Shown: positions 33,475 to 43,100 of the stretch, one piece after another
How positions within the stretch are numbered: position 1 is the stretch's first letter
Layout of the letters: each line of letters begins with the position of its first letter
Assembly (NCBI RefSeq): GCF_003286085.1
Contig: NW_020825332.1
Location: 925,001-989,000 of the forward strand
Direction: 5' to 3'
Length of the DNA stretch: 64,000 bases
Source: Drosophila persimilis
Lineage: Eukaryota > Arthropoda > Insecta > Diptera > Drosophilidae
Position numbers and translations under genes: made by a program
The notes under the pieces: generated by a model
What the model was told of the DNA's origin: nothing
The model's database searches: none
What the model saw: the letters and a program-made list of their open reading frames with translations, nothing else

Positions 33475-33879
33475 TTATAAGGAATCGGTGGATGGGTGTA
33501 TGGGTGTCACGTACCCCTGTGTTTGATTATCGTGGTCCGAGACGACCAGACAGTCAGATTCGGCCGAGACAGCGCGCTGAGGAGTGGCTGCCGGGGAATT
33601 ATCGTTCTCCGAGTAGTGGCTAATAGTGCCCACCGAAGATCCCTCAGATAGGCGGCGCTGGCTCGAGAACTCCATTCCAATGGGATTGGGGACCAGATTG
33701 GGATTCTTGAATTGGTTGCGCCAGGCACGAGTGCTCGCCTCGTACGCGTCCACGGAGGCGTCCTGCCCCTTGGCCTCTATGTCATCCATCTCGCGCAGAG
33801 TCATCAATGAAAACGGCACCATACTGCCGCTGAGCCCGGTAGCGGTACGTGAAGCGTTTCTTTTATTTCGGTTATCCAT
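33475..33879 (-). CDS. Uncharacterised hydrophilic protein, 134 aa
   Basis: Single-exon frame with a true ATG (MDNRNKRNASRTATGLSG) and TAA stop. No signal peptide or membrane segment. Residues about 25-70 are mixed and probably folded (FSLMTLREMDD, EASTRAWRNQFKNPNL), and the C-terminal half is Ser/Asp/Asn-rich (RRLSEGSSVGTISH) and probably disordered. I do not recognise it. Embedded in a cluster of secreted proteins but clearly intracellular and of different composition. Confidence 0.6.
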   Translation of the reverse strand: MDNRNKRNASRTATGLSGSMVPFSLMTLREMDDIEAKGQDASVDAYEASTRAWRNQFKNPNLVPNPIGMEFSSQRRLSEGSSVGTISHYSENDNSPAATPQRAVSAESDCLVVSDHDNQTQGYVTPIHPSTDSL

Positions 33880-34123
33880 TTTATTTGATGATTATTCGAG
33901 TAGACTAGTATTTAGAATGAAAAGTGGAGCACAAATAGTGACAACCACTACAGACAGAGCCTACTACGACTATTTCTGCTAGAAAGTGAAAGTCACCGCT
34001 AGTGACAGTATATGTCAAAAATGACAAGTAAATCCAATGTTCCCTTGTTTTAGGCATCGCCGGCATATATTTACTCGAATTCAACTAGATATTTCTAAGC
34101 GTACAATCTATAATGCAACCTAA

Positions 34124-34478
34124 TCAATTATGCGGCACATAAACTGGACTCAGATTGAGCAGATCATAGCCAGAGCCCTCCTCCCGAGTCGTGGGCTTTG
34201 TGTGGAACGTCCGATTGAGATTCGTGGGCTCCACGTAGCCCAGGGCCCTGCCCATAGGCGCAATGACGAAGCGTGTGTGCGTTTGGGAGGAGCCCTGGTA
34301 GGAAACCACCGAGGGGGCAGAGTCGATGAGCAGGCGAGGCGCCTCCGTGGCCGGTTTGGCCAGCGACAGAGCCAGGTAGAGTACGAACAACAGCAACTGC
34401 AGGGGGAAAAGGAGTTTAAGTTCTCTGTCTGAATGGAGGAGCATCATCATCATCCCACACACTCACCAGATGCCGCAT
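34124..34478 (-). CDS. Divergent retinin-like secreted protein, 94 aa
   Basis: Exons complement(34467-34478), encoding MRHL, and complement(34124-34396), with GTGAGT donor and CTGCAG acceptor. Signal peptide MRHLLLLFVLYLALSLAKP, then EAPRLLIDSAPSVVSYQGSSQTHTR, where the usual AVSHQS is VVSYQG, followed by unique sequence ending LLNLSPVYVPHN. No low-complexity repeats. A TATATAAAA-like sequence sits directly against the ATG (about 34479-34488), too close to drive this start codon, so the real transcription start is unclear. Confidence 0.72.
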
Positions 34479-35494
34479 TTTATATAATATGTGTATATCG
34501 ATGTTGGGCCTAATGGGGCGATTACGGAGACAGAACCACAGAGGAGAGATCTGTGGTGGGCGGCAGACCAGAGACCAGAGACGAGAGACCGGAGATCGTA
34601 GATCGAGTAGATCGGAGCGAATCGAGTCTCGATTCAAGAAAAACACAAAGCGGAGCGAGTGGCAAAGTCAAACTGAAGTGCTGTGTGAATTGCTGTGCCA
34701 TGAAATCACTGTAAAGCAGTTCCCGACGCACCCAGAGGCAGGCTTCCCTATAACTTGAGGGGGGTACTCTGTAGTGTCCCCCAGCGACTCCTCCACTGCC
34801 TCGCGGCACACGATCTGCGATTCGAAGCGTTGGAAACACGCGCGCAGTCGCGGTTATCTTGCAATTGTGGGAGTGTCTCAACTTGGACTCAACTTTACGT
34901 AAAGAAATAAAGCAAAGCCAAAATCAAAAACAAACCAACAACAAAAAGGCATAGAAAAATCAAATATATAAATAAATACCGAACGCCGCAAATATTGTAG
35001 TAATAATAATACCACAAGCAACAACGGCAACAACGGAAAAAACAGCAACAACAGCAGCCAAAAGCTACAACATTCGATGGAGATGGAGATGGAGACGGAG
35101 ACGGCGCCTGCGCCTGTGCAACCCGCTGAAGGTTGATCCACTCCACATATCGCACCATTCTCCCCCTCCACCGACGCTCCACCCCTCTGGGCCCGTCTCC
35201 ACTTGCGGCGGCTTGTTTGCCCAAGCAATAGCTGTATTGGTGGTGTTTCTTCAGTCTCCGACTGAGGTCTGAGGCCTGAGGTCTCTGGCTACCACAGCCA
35301 CAGATTAGCCGGCGGCGCGTAATGGTAGCTCTAAGTGCACGCAGCTGTCTCTTTGAAGTACATTTTGATTAATTAATTAAGCTACTCATACTCATACTCA
35401 TACTCAGACGCGTATAAAATGTCCAATAAATCTCTTTTTGGGGGCGACCTCTTGCCATGTGGTCAAGTCCATGAGGAGTCCATCCATATCCACC
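34479..35494. other. Intergenic, about 1 kb
   Basis: No gene. Purine-rich GAGACC/GAGAC repeats near 34565-34600, A-rich sequence at 34895-35060 and a TACTCA run at about 35384-35406. Confidence 0.45.
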
Positions 35495-35500
35495 TATAAA
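35495..35500 (+). promoter_or_regulatory. TATA box for the gene at 35552
   Basis: TATAAA 57 bases before the start codon. Confidence 0.7.
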
Positions 35501-35551
35501 TGGCAGCGGCACACGCTTAACGGTAATTAGTTCTCCACTCAAGGGACCATC

Positions 35552-36106
35552 ATGCGCATCTCAATCAGAGCCGTGAGTAAACACCCACACACATCCAGCA
35601 CTAAGTCATGCTTCAGCTATTCCACTCTTCAACAGGCTTTATATCTGGTACTGCTCCTTTGTCTGAGTGGGAGCCACAGCCAGAGCCAGGCAGCCACAAT
35701 CCTGCATGGCAATGGACACACAGCCAGCGCCATCTCCCACCAGAGCTTCACACGACTCTCGCCAGCAAAGCCATCGCTAATCCTCCAGCAGCAGCAGCAG
35801 CAGCAGCATCAACATCATCAACAGCATCAACAGCTGGTGGAACAGCCCACACTGCGCATCGTTAGCTACCACAAGGAGGAGCAACCGCAGCAGCACCTCG
35901 TGTCCATCCAGAGCACAAGCCCAAGCCCAAGCCAAACCCCTGCCCATCTCACGTACTCCGCCCGACCAGTTGTCCATCAGATGCTGCCACGGATTAAGCC
36001 CGTGCGGAACATAAGCTTTGCCTCCCTAATCCCCGGACCACGCAGCCTCTCGGCGAGGACCTACGATGAGCACCAGAACCTACGACTATTGTCGTCCCCA
36101 GTGTAG
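35552..36106 (+). CDS. Gln/His-rich retinin-like secreted protein, 163 aa
   Basis: Exons 35552-35572 (MRISIRA) and 35636-36106. Spliced N terminus MRISIRAALYLVLLLCLSGS is a good signal peptide. A core TASAISHQSFTRLS is followed by a Gln/His tract (about residues 65-84), then Pro/Ser-rich sequence ending LRLLSSPV. The 63-base intron is a multiple of three and has no in-frame stop, so an unspliced mRNA would encode a 184-residue protein lacking a proper signal peptide. First exon is 21 nt rather than the usual 12. Confidence 0.82.
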   Translation: MRISIRAVSKHPHTSSTKSCFSYSTLQQALYLVLLLCLSGSHSQSQAATILHGNGHTASAISHQSFTRLSPAKPSLILQQQQQQQHQHHQQHQQLVEQPTLRIVSYHKEEQPQQHLVSIQSTSPSPSQTPAHLTYSARPVVHQMLPRIKPVRNISFASLIPGPRSLSARTYDEHQNLRLLSSPV

Positions 36107-36310
36107 AGAGCGGCGCTTCTCCTGTCAACATTTCGTTTATTACATTCGTTTTTTACACTCATTAGATTTTAAGAAAAACTCTTTGGATTTTATATGAAAA
36201 AAGTGCAAGAATCAATCGAAGACCGACCACAAAATTTATAGGTCATAGATCATTCGATCGCAGACCCAAGAGCCAGTAGCAAGCTAAGCAGATTTTAGGA
36301 GCAAACAGCA

Positions 36311-36347
<37 letters not shown>

Positions 36348-36361
36348 GACAGCTGATCGCG
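36107..36361. other. Intergenic with (GT)n microsatellite
   Basis: 3 prime UTR of the preceding gene, then a perfect (GT)n tract at about 36314-36344 ending 17 bases before the next start codon. Confidence 0.6.
36314..36344. repeat. (GT)n microsatellite
   Basis: About 15 GT units without interruption, in the probable 5 prime leader of the TRIC-like gene. Confidence 0.95.
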
Positions 36362-37352
36362 ATGAATGCACAGCTGATCCTTAGGCAGTTCCCCAACCAC
36401 ATCATATTCCGCACCCTCCACTACTCCCTAATCGCGGAGCAGCTGCGCGAGGAGATCGAATCGAGGAGCGGGCCCAAGGTCAAGCGCAGGAGCTGCCTGG
36501 AGTGGGAGCCCTTTTCCCTGTGGCTTACCAATTTGATGCTCATCTATGCGGGCGACATCCTGGGCAACCTCCTGCTGGGCACTCTGCCCCTGGAGCCGCT
36601 CTGCAACAGCGCCGACGTGCTCCTAAGCTCTTGCATGTGGTGAGTGGAATGTACAGTCGAAAAGTCAGGAGTCATCCGATAATCCCCGATCCCTTCCGGC
36701 TAGGTACCTCATCTTCTACTGCCCCTTTGACCTGGGACATGCGGTGGCGCAGACCCTGTTCTTTCGCATCCTGGCCACGACCATGTCGACTATCAGCCAG
36801 GTGCAGCTCATCGACAAGGGTGTGACCCTGGCCGGGAATCTCTATGGCAATGCCCCAGTGGCCATGCTGGTCGTTGGCACTATCATGGGCAGTGGGGCCG
36901 AGCTCCTGAAGCCCGTGGCCGCGATCCTCATCAACCGGTGTCAGCACAACCAGATGGCGTACATCAAGCTGAGCATGTGGGTGCCAAGGAGCTGGAGTAC
37001 TCTTCTATCCCTCATCTTATACCTCATGCCTGTTCTCCCACACAGAAACTCGAAGCTGGCTCTTGTCATATCCTGTCTATTCGCACTGGACATCCATCAG
37101 AGTCCCCTGCTCCTTGGGCTGACGCGGAACCAGCTGCAGGTCTACACCCTGGTGTTCGTCAATACCTACAAGTATCTGTCGCTGGCCTATCGGACGGAGC
37201 ACTTTGTCTGGTTGATGGAGACCCGCATGCGCTACACCTTCTTCGGCGGCCTCACGGCGGACTTGACCAAGTTTTTTAAACGCTATCCAAAACCTGACAA
37301 AAGGCAAAGGGAAACGTTTTCAAAATTTGATTTAAACCGTCGACGGCACTGA
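36362..37352 (+). CDS. TRIC-type (TMEM38-like) cation channel, divergent, 285 aa
   Basis: Exons 36362-36639, 36704-36976 and 37046-37352 join in frame. TRIC channels are trimeric monovalent cation channels of the ER/SR that balance charge during calcium release. Family features seen: WLTNLMLIYAGDILGNLLLG, VLLSSCMWYLIFYCPFDLGH and VVGTIMGSGAELLKPVAAIL, plus several hydrophobic spans. The lipid-binding KEVxRxxK motif of the family is not present; the matching place reads MSTISQVQLIDKG, and the C terminus is basic (PKPDKRQRETF). D. melanogaster has a canonical TRIC gene elsewhere, so this looks like a fast-evolving paralogue. The 69-base second intron has no in-frame stop, so my junction there (SI-NSKL) is less certain. 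Confidence 0.8.
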
Positions 37353-37432
37353 AAGATTGCGCCATCAGAAGCACTGAAGAACTCCCAATACCCTCTTCAG
37401 GGGGCTCTAAGGGGAAAGAGACGTTAAGCGGC

Positions 37433-37723
37433 TTAGGTTTCCTCCCTGCCGCCGTCACTGCCACTTGCCACTGCCACTCGCCACTCAGCCAAGCGATGGA
37501 GACACGACACGTGGCGGCAGATGTTCCGCTTGATCGGGTTACGCGTGGGGTACATGCTAATCAGCTTAGAGGAGCTCTGCCTCTCCCGAGGAGGGCGCGA
37601 GGCTGGAGGAGCGGAATGGGCGCTCCAAGTATAATCGTCTAGCTGTCGTCTATCGTACTGTGAAATTTCCGTTTGAAAATAAATAAGTATATTAGTAAAT
37701 GAAATCTCCATTAGGGAGTGCAT
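37433..37723 (-). CDS. Possible small protein, 96 aa, weak call
   Basis: Frame from a true ATG at 37723 to TAA at 37433 on the minus strand, reading MHSLMEISFTNILIYFQ and then a basic, Ser/Arg-rich, probably disordered tail. A TATAAAG lies about 50 bases upstream. An acceptor-like TTTCACAG just before YDRRQLDDYTW means the first 22 codons may be intron and the real 5 prime exon elsewhere. Tail-to-tail with the TRIC-like gene. No family recognised; may not be real. Confidence 0.3.
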   Translation of the reverse strand: MHSLMEISFTNILIYFQTEISQYDRRQLDDYTWSAHSAPPASRPPRERQSSSKLISMYPTRNPIKRNICRHVSCLHRLAEWRVAVASGSDGGREET

Positions 37724-37970
37724 TTATGAGGAAGGGAATGCCACATTTCTTGCGACTTATGGGTAACCCTCTTTATAATTCAAGTGTCGAAGAGTGGCAG
37801 CCCCGTTACCGTATTTATCGAGAGTCTATCGTGCATTTATCGCACATTTACCGCACACGCCGAATTTCAAAGAGACATTGAAATATTTTCGATTCAAGTT
37901 GTCTTTGATATTCTCGTAACAATCTCATTCTCAATCAGATCATTTCCCTCCCCACTCTCAACGCCTCAAA

Positions 37971-38351
37971 ATGTTGAGCAAACTAGCAGTAAAATCCAAA
38001 ACTTCCCCCAAAAGTCCCCGCAAGCTGACAAAAGTCCAATCCATGGAGAACAAATCCAAGCAAAAGTCCAAGCAAAAGACTACAGGTGCCAAAGCCATCG
38101 ACTGCCCACCAATCGAGAAACCAAAGAAAGAGGCGTCACCAAAGGCAGAGCCGGAGTGCAACAGACCCCACTTCTATCGCTCGCCAGAGGAGAAGCGTAC
38201 CTATTTGGAGCTGCAGGTGGTGCCCATTCTGATGGAGGGAATGCTGGCTGTTGCCCGCGAACAGCCGCGGGATCCCATCGGATATCTGGAGAAGTTCTGG
38301 CTGCAGGACAGGCTGAAGTGCGACATTCAGCTGCCCAAAAACATCCTCTGA
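37971..38351 (+). CDS. Dpy-30-motif protein, 126 aa
   Basis: Single exon with clear ATG. Residues 1-60 are Lys/Ser/Pro-rich and disordered (SKTSPKSPRKLTKVQS). Residues about 79-114 (YLELQVVPILMEGMLAVA, then REQPRDPIGYLEKFWLQ) match the Dpy-30 motif, a two-helix dimerisation fold that in DPY30 docks on ASH2 of MLL/COMPASS methyltransferases and in others on AKAP-type amphipathic helices in cilia and sperm flagella. The spacing PIxYLExxWL is preserved. Which partner it binds cannot be told; a testis role like that of other Dpy-30-like proteins is possible (inference). AATAAA at 38407-38412. Confidence 0.82.
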   Translation: MLSKLAVKSKTSPKSPRKLTKVQSMENKSKQKSKQKTTGAKAIDCPPIEKPKKEASPKAEPECNRPHFYRSPEEKRTYLELQVVPILMEGMLAVAREQPRDPIGYLEKFWLQDRLKCDIQLPKNIL

Positions 38352-38495
38352 CTGAATACTGAATCTAGTTTCAAATCAAATCAAATTTCAAATTATCAGA
38401 TGATTGAATAAATGCTGTTCTGGTTTCTGTTTAGCCTCATTGAACGTTGCATTTCTTTGGCCACTGAAGCGAGACGCCTCTGGGGGACTGGGGGC

Positions 38496-38502
38496 TATAA
38501 AA
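38496..38502 (+). promoter_or_regulatory. TATA box for the gene at 38604
   Basis: TATAAAA 108 bases before the start codon; ATCAGTCATT initiator-like sequence follows. Confidence 0.78.
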
Positions 38503-38603
38503 ACAGCCCTTGGGATCTTCCCAATCATCAGTCATTCGACAGCATTGACCTAGTCACAAGTGTCCCTCAGAACCAGATCCAGTACCAGAGAAACCCAGCG
38601 ATC

Positions 38604-39255
38604 ATGTCCAGAGTGGTGAGTGATCATTCACGAAACACCAAGGCCAAATACAGAATAGGGTACTCCTTCACAGTGCCTTCCCGTCCTGGCCATTGTGCTC
38701 ATCCTTGCCGGATCCTCCGAGGCAGCCGGCCTGGAGTGGCCCTCCAATTTGTTGGCTCTGAGCTCTGGCAAGTCCTCGCAGCTCCTGCCTCTGGCCAGCG
38801 AGGATTCCGAAGAGCTTTCCGAGAGTCGTGCTGCCTCTGCTGCCGCTGCCGCTGCTGCTGCTGCTGCTCAAAGCGAGGAGAAGGACCAGGAAGAGGATTC
38901 CTCCTCCTCTGATCAGCTCTCGCAGTCCTCCAGCGGCAGCTCGGACACCATCGATGCCCGCCTCTTGTCTGGAATACCCGTCTCCGTGCCCCTGCCTCTG
39001 ATTGTGGCCGCTCGTTCCGGGCTACGGACTGTGCTCACCATCCAGGAGCCCACTGTAGCCAAGGTGGGGGAGGTGGTGCAGCATGTGCCCACCGCTGTGT
39101 CCCACCAGAGCCAGACCATTGTCCACGACCACCGTCGCCTGGTCACCCCCATCGTGGCACCGGCCGTGCGCACCACAAAACTGGTTCGCCAGCAGCCGCC
39201 GCTCCTCTGGACCCTGTCCTCCGCCGATCCTCGCCTGGTCCTGCTCCGGAACTAA
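38604..39255 (+). CDS. Acidic retinin-like secreted protein, 197 aa; possible retinin orthologue
   Basis: Exons 38604-38615 (MSRV) and 38674-39255. Signal peptide MSRVCLPVLAIVLILAGSSEA. Residues about 45-105 are acidic and Ser-rich with a ten-Ala tract and SEEKDQEEDSSSSDQLSQ. The C-terminal half has [39 protein letters not shown] and ends LVLLRN. Length and the acidic/Ser-rich middle resemble D. melanogaster retinin, the corneal-lens protein that forms antireflective nanocoatings, but I cannot confirm orthology. AATAAA at 39473-39478. Confidence 0.85.
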
Positions 39256-39752
39256 GGGCCCACTGAAGACCTTCGAGGGCTCCACTGTCACGGAAACCAA
39301 AGAACGAACAAGATGAACAACTCGCCAAAACCCACTTCTAGCTATACTTCTCTTCCCTAGCCAACAGACTTGTCTGTCTCTTCTCTGTCTCCGAACTGTT
39401 TTCTGTCTTTTGTCCTGTCTTCTCTTTTAGTCTCTTCTCTTCTCTGCCATTTTCTGTAGAACTATTCTCTGCAATAAAGAATCTGCATCCGCAACTGCAG
39501 TTCTCTGGGTTCTTTGCATTCCTTGGGCGGTGACAGGAAATCAATAAAGAAAACACGGCTCCAGCCCACGACAACAATAAATATGCCACATGCCACATAC
39601 CACATCTTCTGCTGTGCAATCAGCGATGCAATCTGTGATCTGTGATCTCTGGAGGATTAGGGAGAGGCGGAACCTGAGCCATGCTCAAGGGCTAGAAGGG
39701 CCACTCAATCTCAATTAGAATGCAGTGGTCCGTTCTCCACTCTCGGCTGGAC
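39256..39752. other. 3 prime UTR and intergenic
   Basis: A long TCTTCTCTGTCT-type pyrimidine tract at about 39345-39450 precedes the AATAAA of the upstream gene. No gene. Confidence 0.5.
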
Positions 39753-39759
39753 TATAAAA
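39753..39759 (+). promoter_or_regulatory. TATA box for the gene at 39820
   Basis: TATAAAA 67 bases before the start codon. Confidence 0.78.
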
Positions 39760-39819
39760 GTGGCTCCGTCTTCATTTCCAGCCAACAGTCGATGCCCAGA
39801 CATTGAAGAATCAACGAAG

Positions 39820-40180
39820 ATGCCGAAGAAATTGGTAAGGAGGAGGAGTAACCTCGGAAGAGAATCCCTCTCATTTGAGTTCCTTCTTTCAGTGTCTCCT
39901 TGTGGCAGTTGTACTCCTCTCCCTCGTGGCTGGGGGGCAGGCTGAGCTCCACATCTATCATCCACTGCTGACGCTGCACCAGGAGCCCACGCTGGCCCGA
40001 GTGGGGAATCTGCTGGAGCATGTACCCACTGCCGTCTCGCATCAGAGCTCCACCATTGTCCATCGCACTGCGCCGCGGCTCACGCCGCTCCTGGCACCCG
40101 CTCTCCGGACAACTCTGCACTATCCGCCCACCTGGAGCTATCCGTTCTATGGGGCCACCAACTCTCTCTACAGAAAGTAA
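39820..40180 (+). CDS. Retinin-like secreted protein, 100 aa
   Basis: Exons 39820-39834 (MPKKL) and 39893-40180. Signal peptide MPKKLCLLVAVVLLSLVAGGQA, then [56 protein letters not shown] and a YPPTWSYPFYG tail. The core is closest to the 38604 protein ([16 protein letters not shown]), so the two are adjacent tandem duplicates. A four-codon upstream frame (39792-39806) lies in the leader. AATAAA at 40260-40265. Confidence 0.88.
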
Positions 40181-43100
40181 ATAACGAACACTGAATACAG
40201 CATGATTTTCTAAGCACTGAAGCACCCAGACCCATTGGATTTACGCTCTCGAAACGCACAATAAAATATAACAAATTCCAAAAGCACACAATGCAATGTC
40301 TGTGGACTGACAGGAGGAGGCTCTAGCAATCCTTTTTTGGGGGGGAGATACGACGACTGCCAGTCGATTGCCAATTAAATTTCGCGCTATGCTGCACTTC
40401 TGATTGAGTGCCACTGACGTCACCCGAGATGAATCAACATCCACAAACGCACGAAATAATACCTACATTTGGAAATAAATATTTCGTTTCTGTATTTTTC
40501 TGTTGGAGAACGGAGGATGGGTGTGGATTGACGTGCCGTACGCAAATGTCTCGGCATTATTCCATGGGCCATGCCATCCTGCCGAATGCCAGAACATTCC
40601 CCCAGGAATGATGACCTCGGGTCAGTAGCCGAAAGCCCAAAATGTGTTCTAGGAGAATGAGGCTGACCATTGATTGAGGCCTTTAACCCAGTACCCAGAA
40701 CACAGTATCCAGAGTACAGTGTGTGTTATTGTCTCTCCATCGAGAGTGACAAAAACAAGCAACAATTGGAAGCCATTCGACGGCAGCCAGGTGGGATAAA
40801 CACTATAGATACGCATACGAGTACGGGTCTGCGCCTTTTCCCATAGATTCTCTCGAAATTGATGAAATTGAAAACCTTGAACCTTCAACCGTGCTTGAGG
40901 GGAGAAGCCAAAGGTTAGACGCACCGAAAAGACAGAGACAGAAGATCGAAGCTCTACAGATTATGCAAGTCTCTGCTCAAGTGAATGAACCGCAATCCCA
41001 GGCAAAGTCTGTCCAACAGATATGACGCAGAATACGTTCTCGACCAGGCCCGGCACCAGGGCCAGGACGAAGGATAGTTGTGCCTTCTCTAATTACATAA
41101 ATGTGCGGATGCAGTTTCTATCCCGGCATTAAGGTCAAAGTATCAATCCATCTATCGATTAGCTACCCAAAGCATTGTCTTTCCATCCCCAGTGGAACAG
41201 GTATCTTCAATAGCTGTCACTCTCAGGCACCTGGAGGCATCTAGGCAGGCACCAGGCGCACACCAGGCCAAACAGTGATGCAACAGCGGCCGCTTTGAGG
41301 CGCAGTTTCCCCACCGTTGGAATAGTCGTCTGTGGCCATAGCAGCCTTTTAGGCGGCTGTAGAGGCAATACAGCTAAAGACCACCCCCAAAAGTGGACAC
41401 TGCAAATCGTAGGGGTGCGTGCCTCCCTCCACCATCCACCACTATTATATTCTCCGGGGAGTCTCGTATCCTTTCCTTTCCTGGGGCTTTCGGGTTCATT
41501 GCATTTGTCCATGGCCCTGGCCCTGGCCCTGGCTCTGAGGCTCTCAGGCTCTGTGGGTCTGTGGCTTTGGGATCTGATTGGAAGCACCGTCAATTGGCAC
41601 AGTGGGTGGTGCGGTGGTTGGATGGGTCGACCGCTGTGTAATCGGTTTGTTTGTTTATCAAAAACGCCACTTGAATGCATCGTTATGCTGTCATCCTATT
41701 CTTCGAGCTGCCCTCACCCATGGGGGGGTCCTCCAGGATGCGCGACTCTTCTCGAATCAAAGTGAATTTAATAAGCGGGAGATGTACTACGACGAGATAC
41801 ATTTCGTCTGTGGATGTGAATTGGGGATATCAAAAGGCAAAGCACTTAGCATAAGTGGATAAGCAAATAAAGAAGCAAAAAAACCTTAAGCCGAAGAAAG
41901 TTTTTCCAAGAACTTTAGGCATACCCCCGAACATGATAAATTTTTGATGCCATTCCGAAACCAGAGATGAATTATCATTGGGGAAAAACAGTCGCAAACT
42001 TTCCCTTAAACTTGAGGGGAAAACGGAAGTCTCCCTCCCCTCGAATCTCGGCTTGAAATTAATTTACAAATGCCTCAGACATGAATTTATTTGGCTGCGA
42101 GACAATGAAGACAATAAGCCGTGTTAAATGAGCCACGGAGTGGAGTGTGGAGTGTGGGGTTTCTGTGCGGTGAAAGGGCACTAGCAGCAGCGGCAGATAC
42201 ATCAACAAAAGCCACCATTAGATGCGGGTGAAATAATTTAAAACATTATGCAACAAAAGGTACAGACAGAGAGAGAAAGAGAGTGGGGGGGGGGGAAGAG
42301 AGAGGGGTAAGTGTACTGTAAAAATAGGGAGAGATGTCTGCTGGAGACATGATGAATCACTCTCTCCCAAACAGAAAATCATATTTACTTGTAATATATA
42401 CCTAGATGCCTGTATGCTGATCACACAATGTGGGTCTGGGTGTGGGCGTGGGTGTGGGTGAACGACCTTGAGGGTTTGCCCAACTATGATAATTACAGTG
42501 CTACAGCAAATGATTCGATTTAGCCATACGCATCGAATTTATTACAGGTAATTTCGCAAAAGCAAAAAGCCAATAAACCAGAAAGGAAAAGCTAAAGCTT
42601 CAGGCAAAGGCATGGATACCCTCTCGATCCATCGTTCACCGCAGAGACGGACCTGCCAGAATCCACGTTTCCTGAAATGAATCAGTGAATAAGTGAATCC
42701 TATTGTGTACTCGTAAACAGGACTCTAATTCCAGTGGAAGCTCCAATTTAGATTGGATTTAGTGGAAGTATCCTTAAAATATATATACAGTATGAATATT
42801 AGAACGTTTGGATAGTATTAGTTTTTTTACAGGATTTTACCTAGTGAAATTGTACTATATTGTGATCTGATCTTTATGGTTCTTTACTATACAGCAAAAT
42901 GAATACTCTATGCAGTGCTCCATTCGTATAAATTCAAATCTGAAAGACTAGTTTGAATCCCTCTCTATATGTCGCTAAGGAATACGTGTAAAGATGTTTA
43001 ATGGTTTACAATGTCGTTACAAGAAAATGCTTATATTCCCATTACTCTCTTCCGAAAGAGTATACCCGTAAGGCAATTCCCATTAAAATGCCAGATGCAT

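Noticed and set aside
34482..34494. TATATAAAA next to the ATG of the 34124 gene as its promoter
   Set aside because: A TATA box sets the start about 30 bases downstream, which would exclude the ATG; kept only as an oddity.
42266..42309. Polypurine/G11 tract as a quadruplex or regulatory element
   Set aside because: Only one long G run is present; no set of four G runs of suitable spacing, so it is treated as simple sequence.
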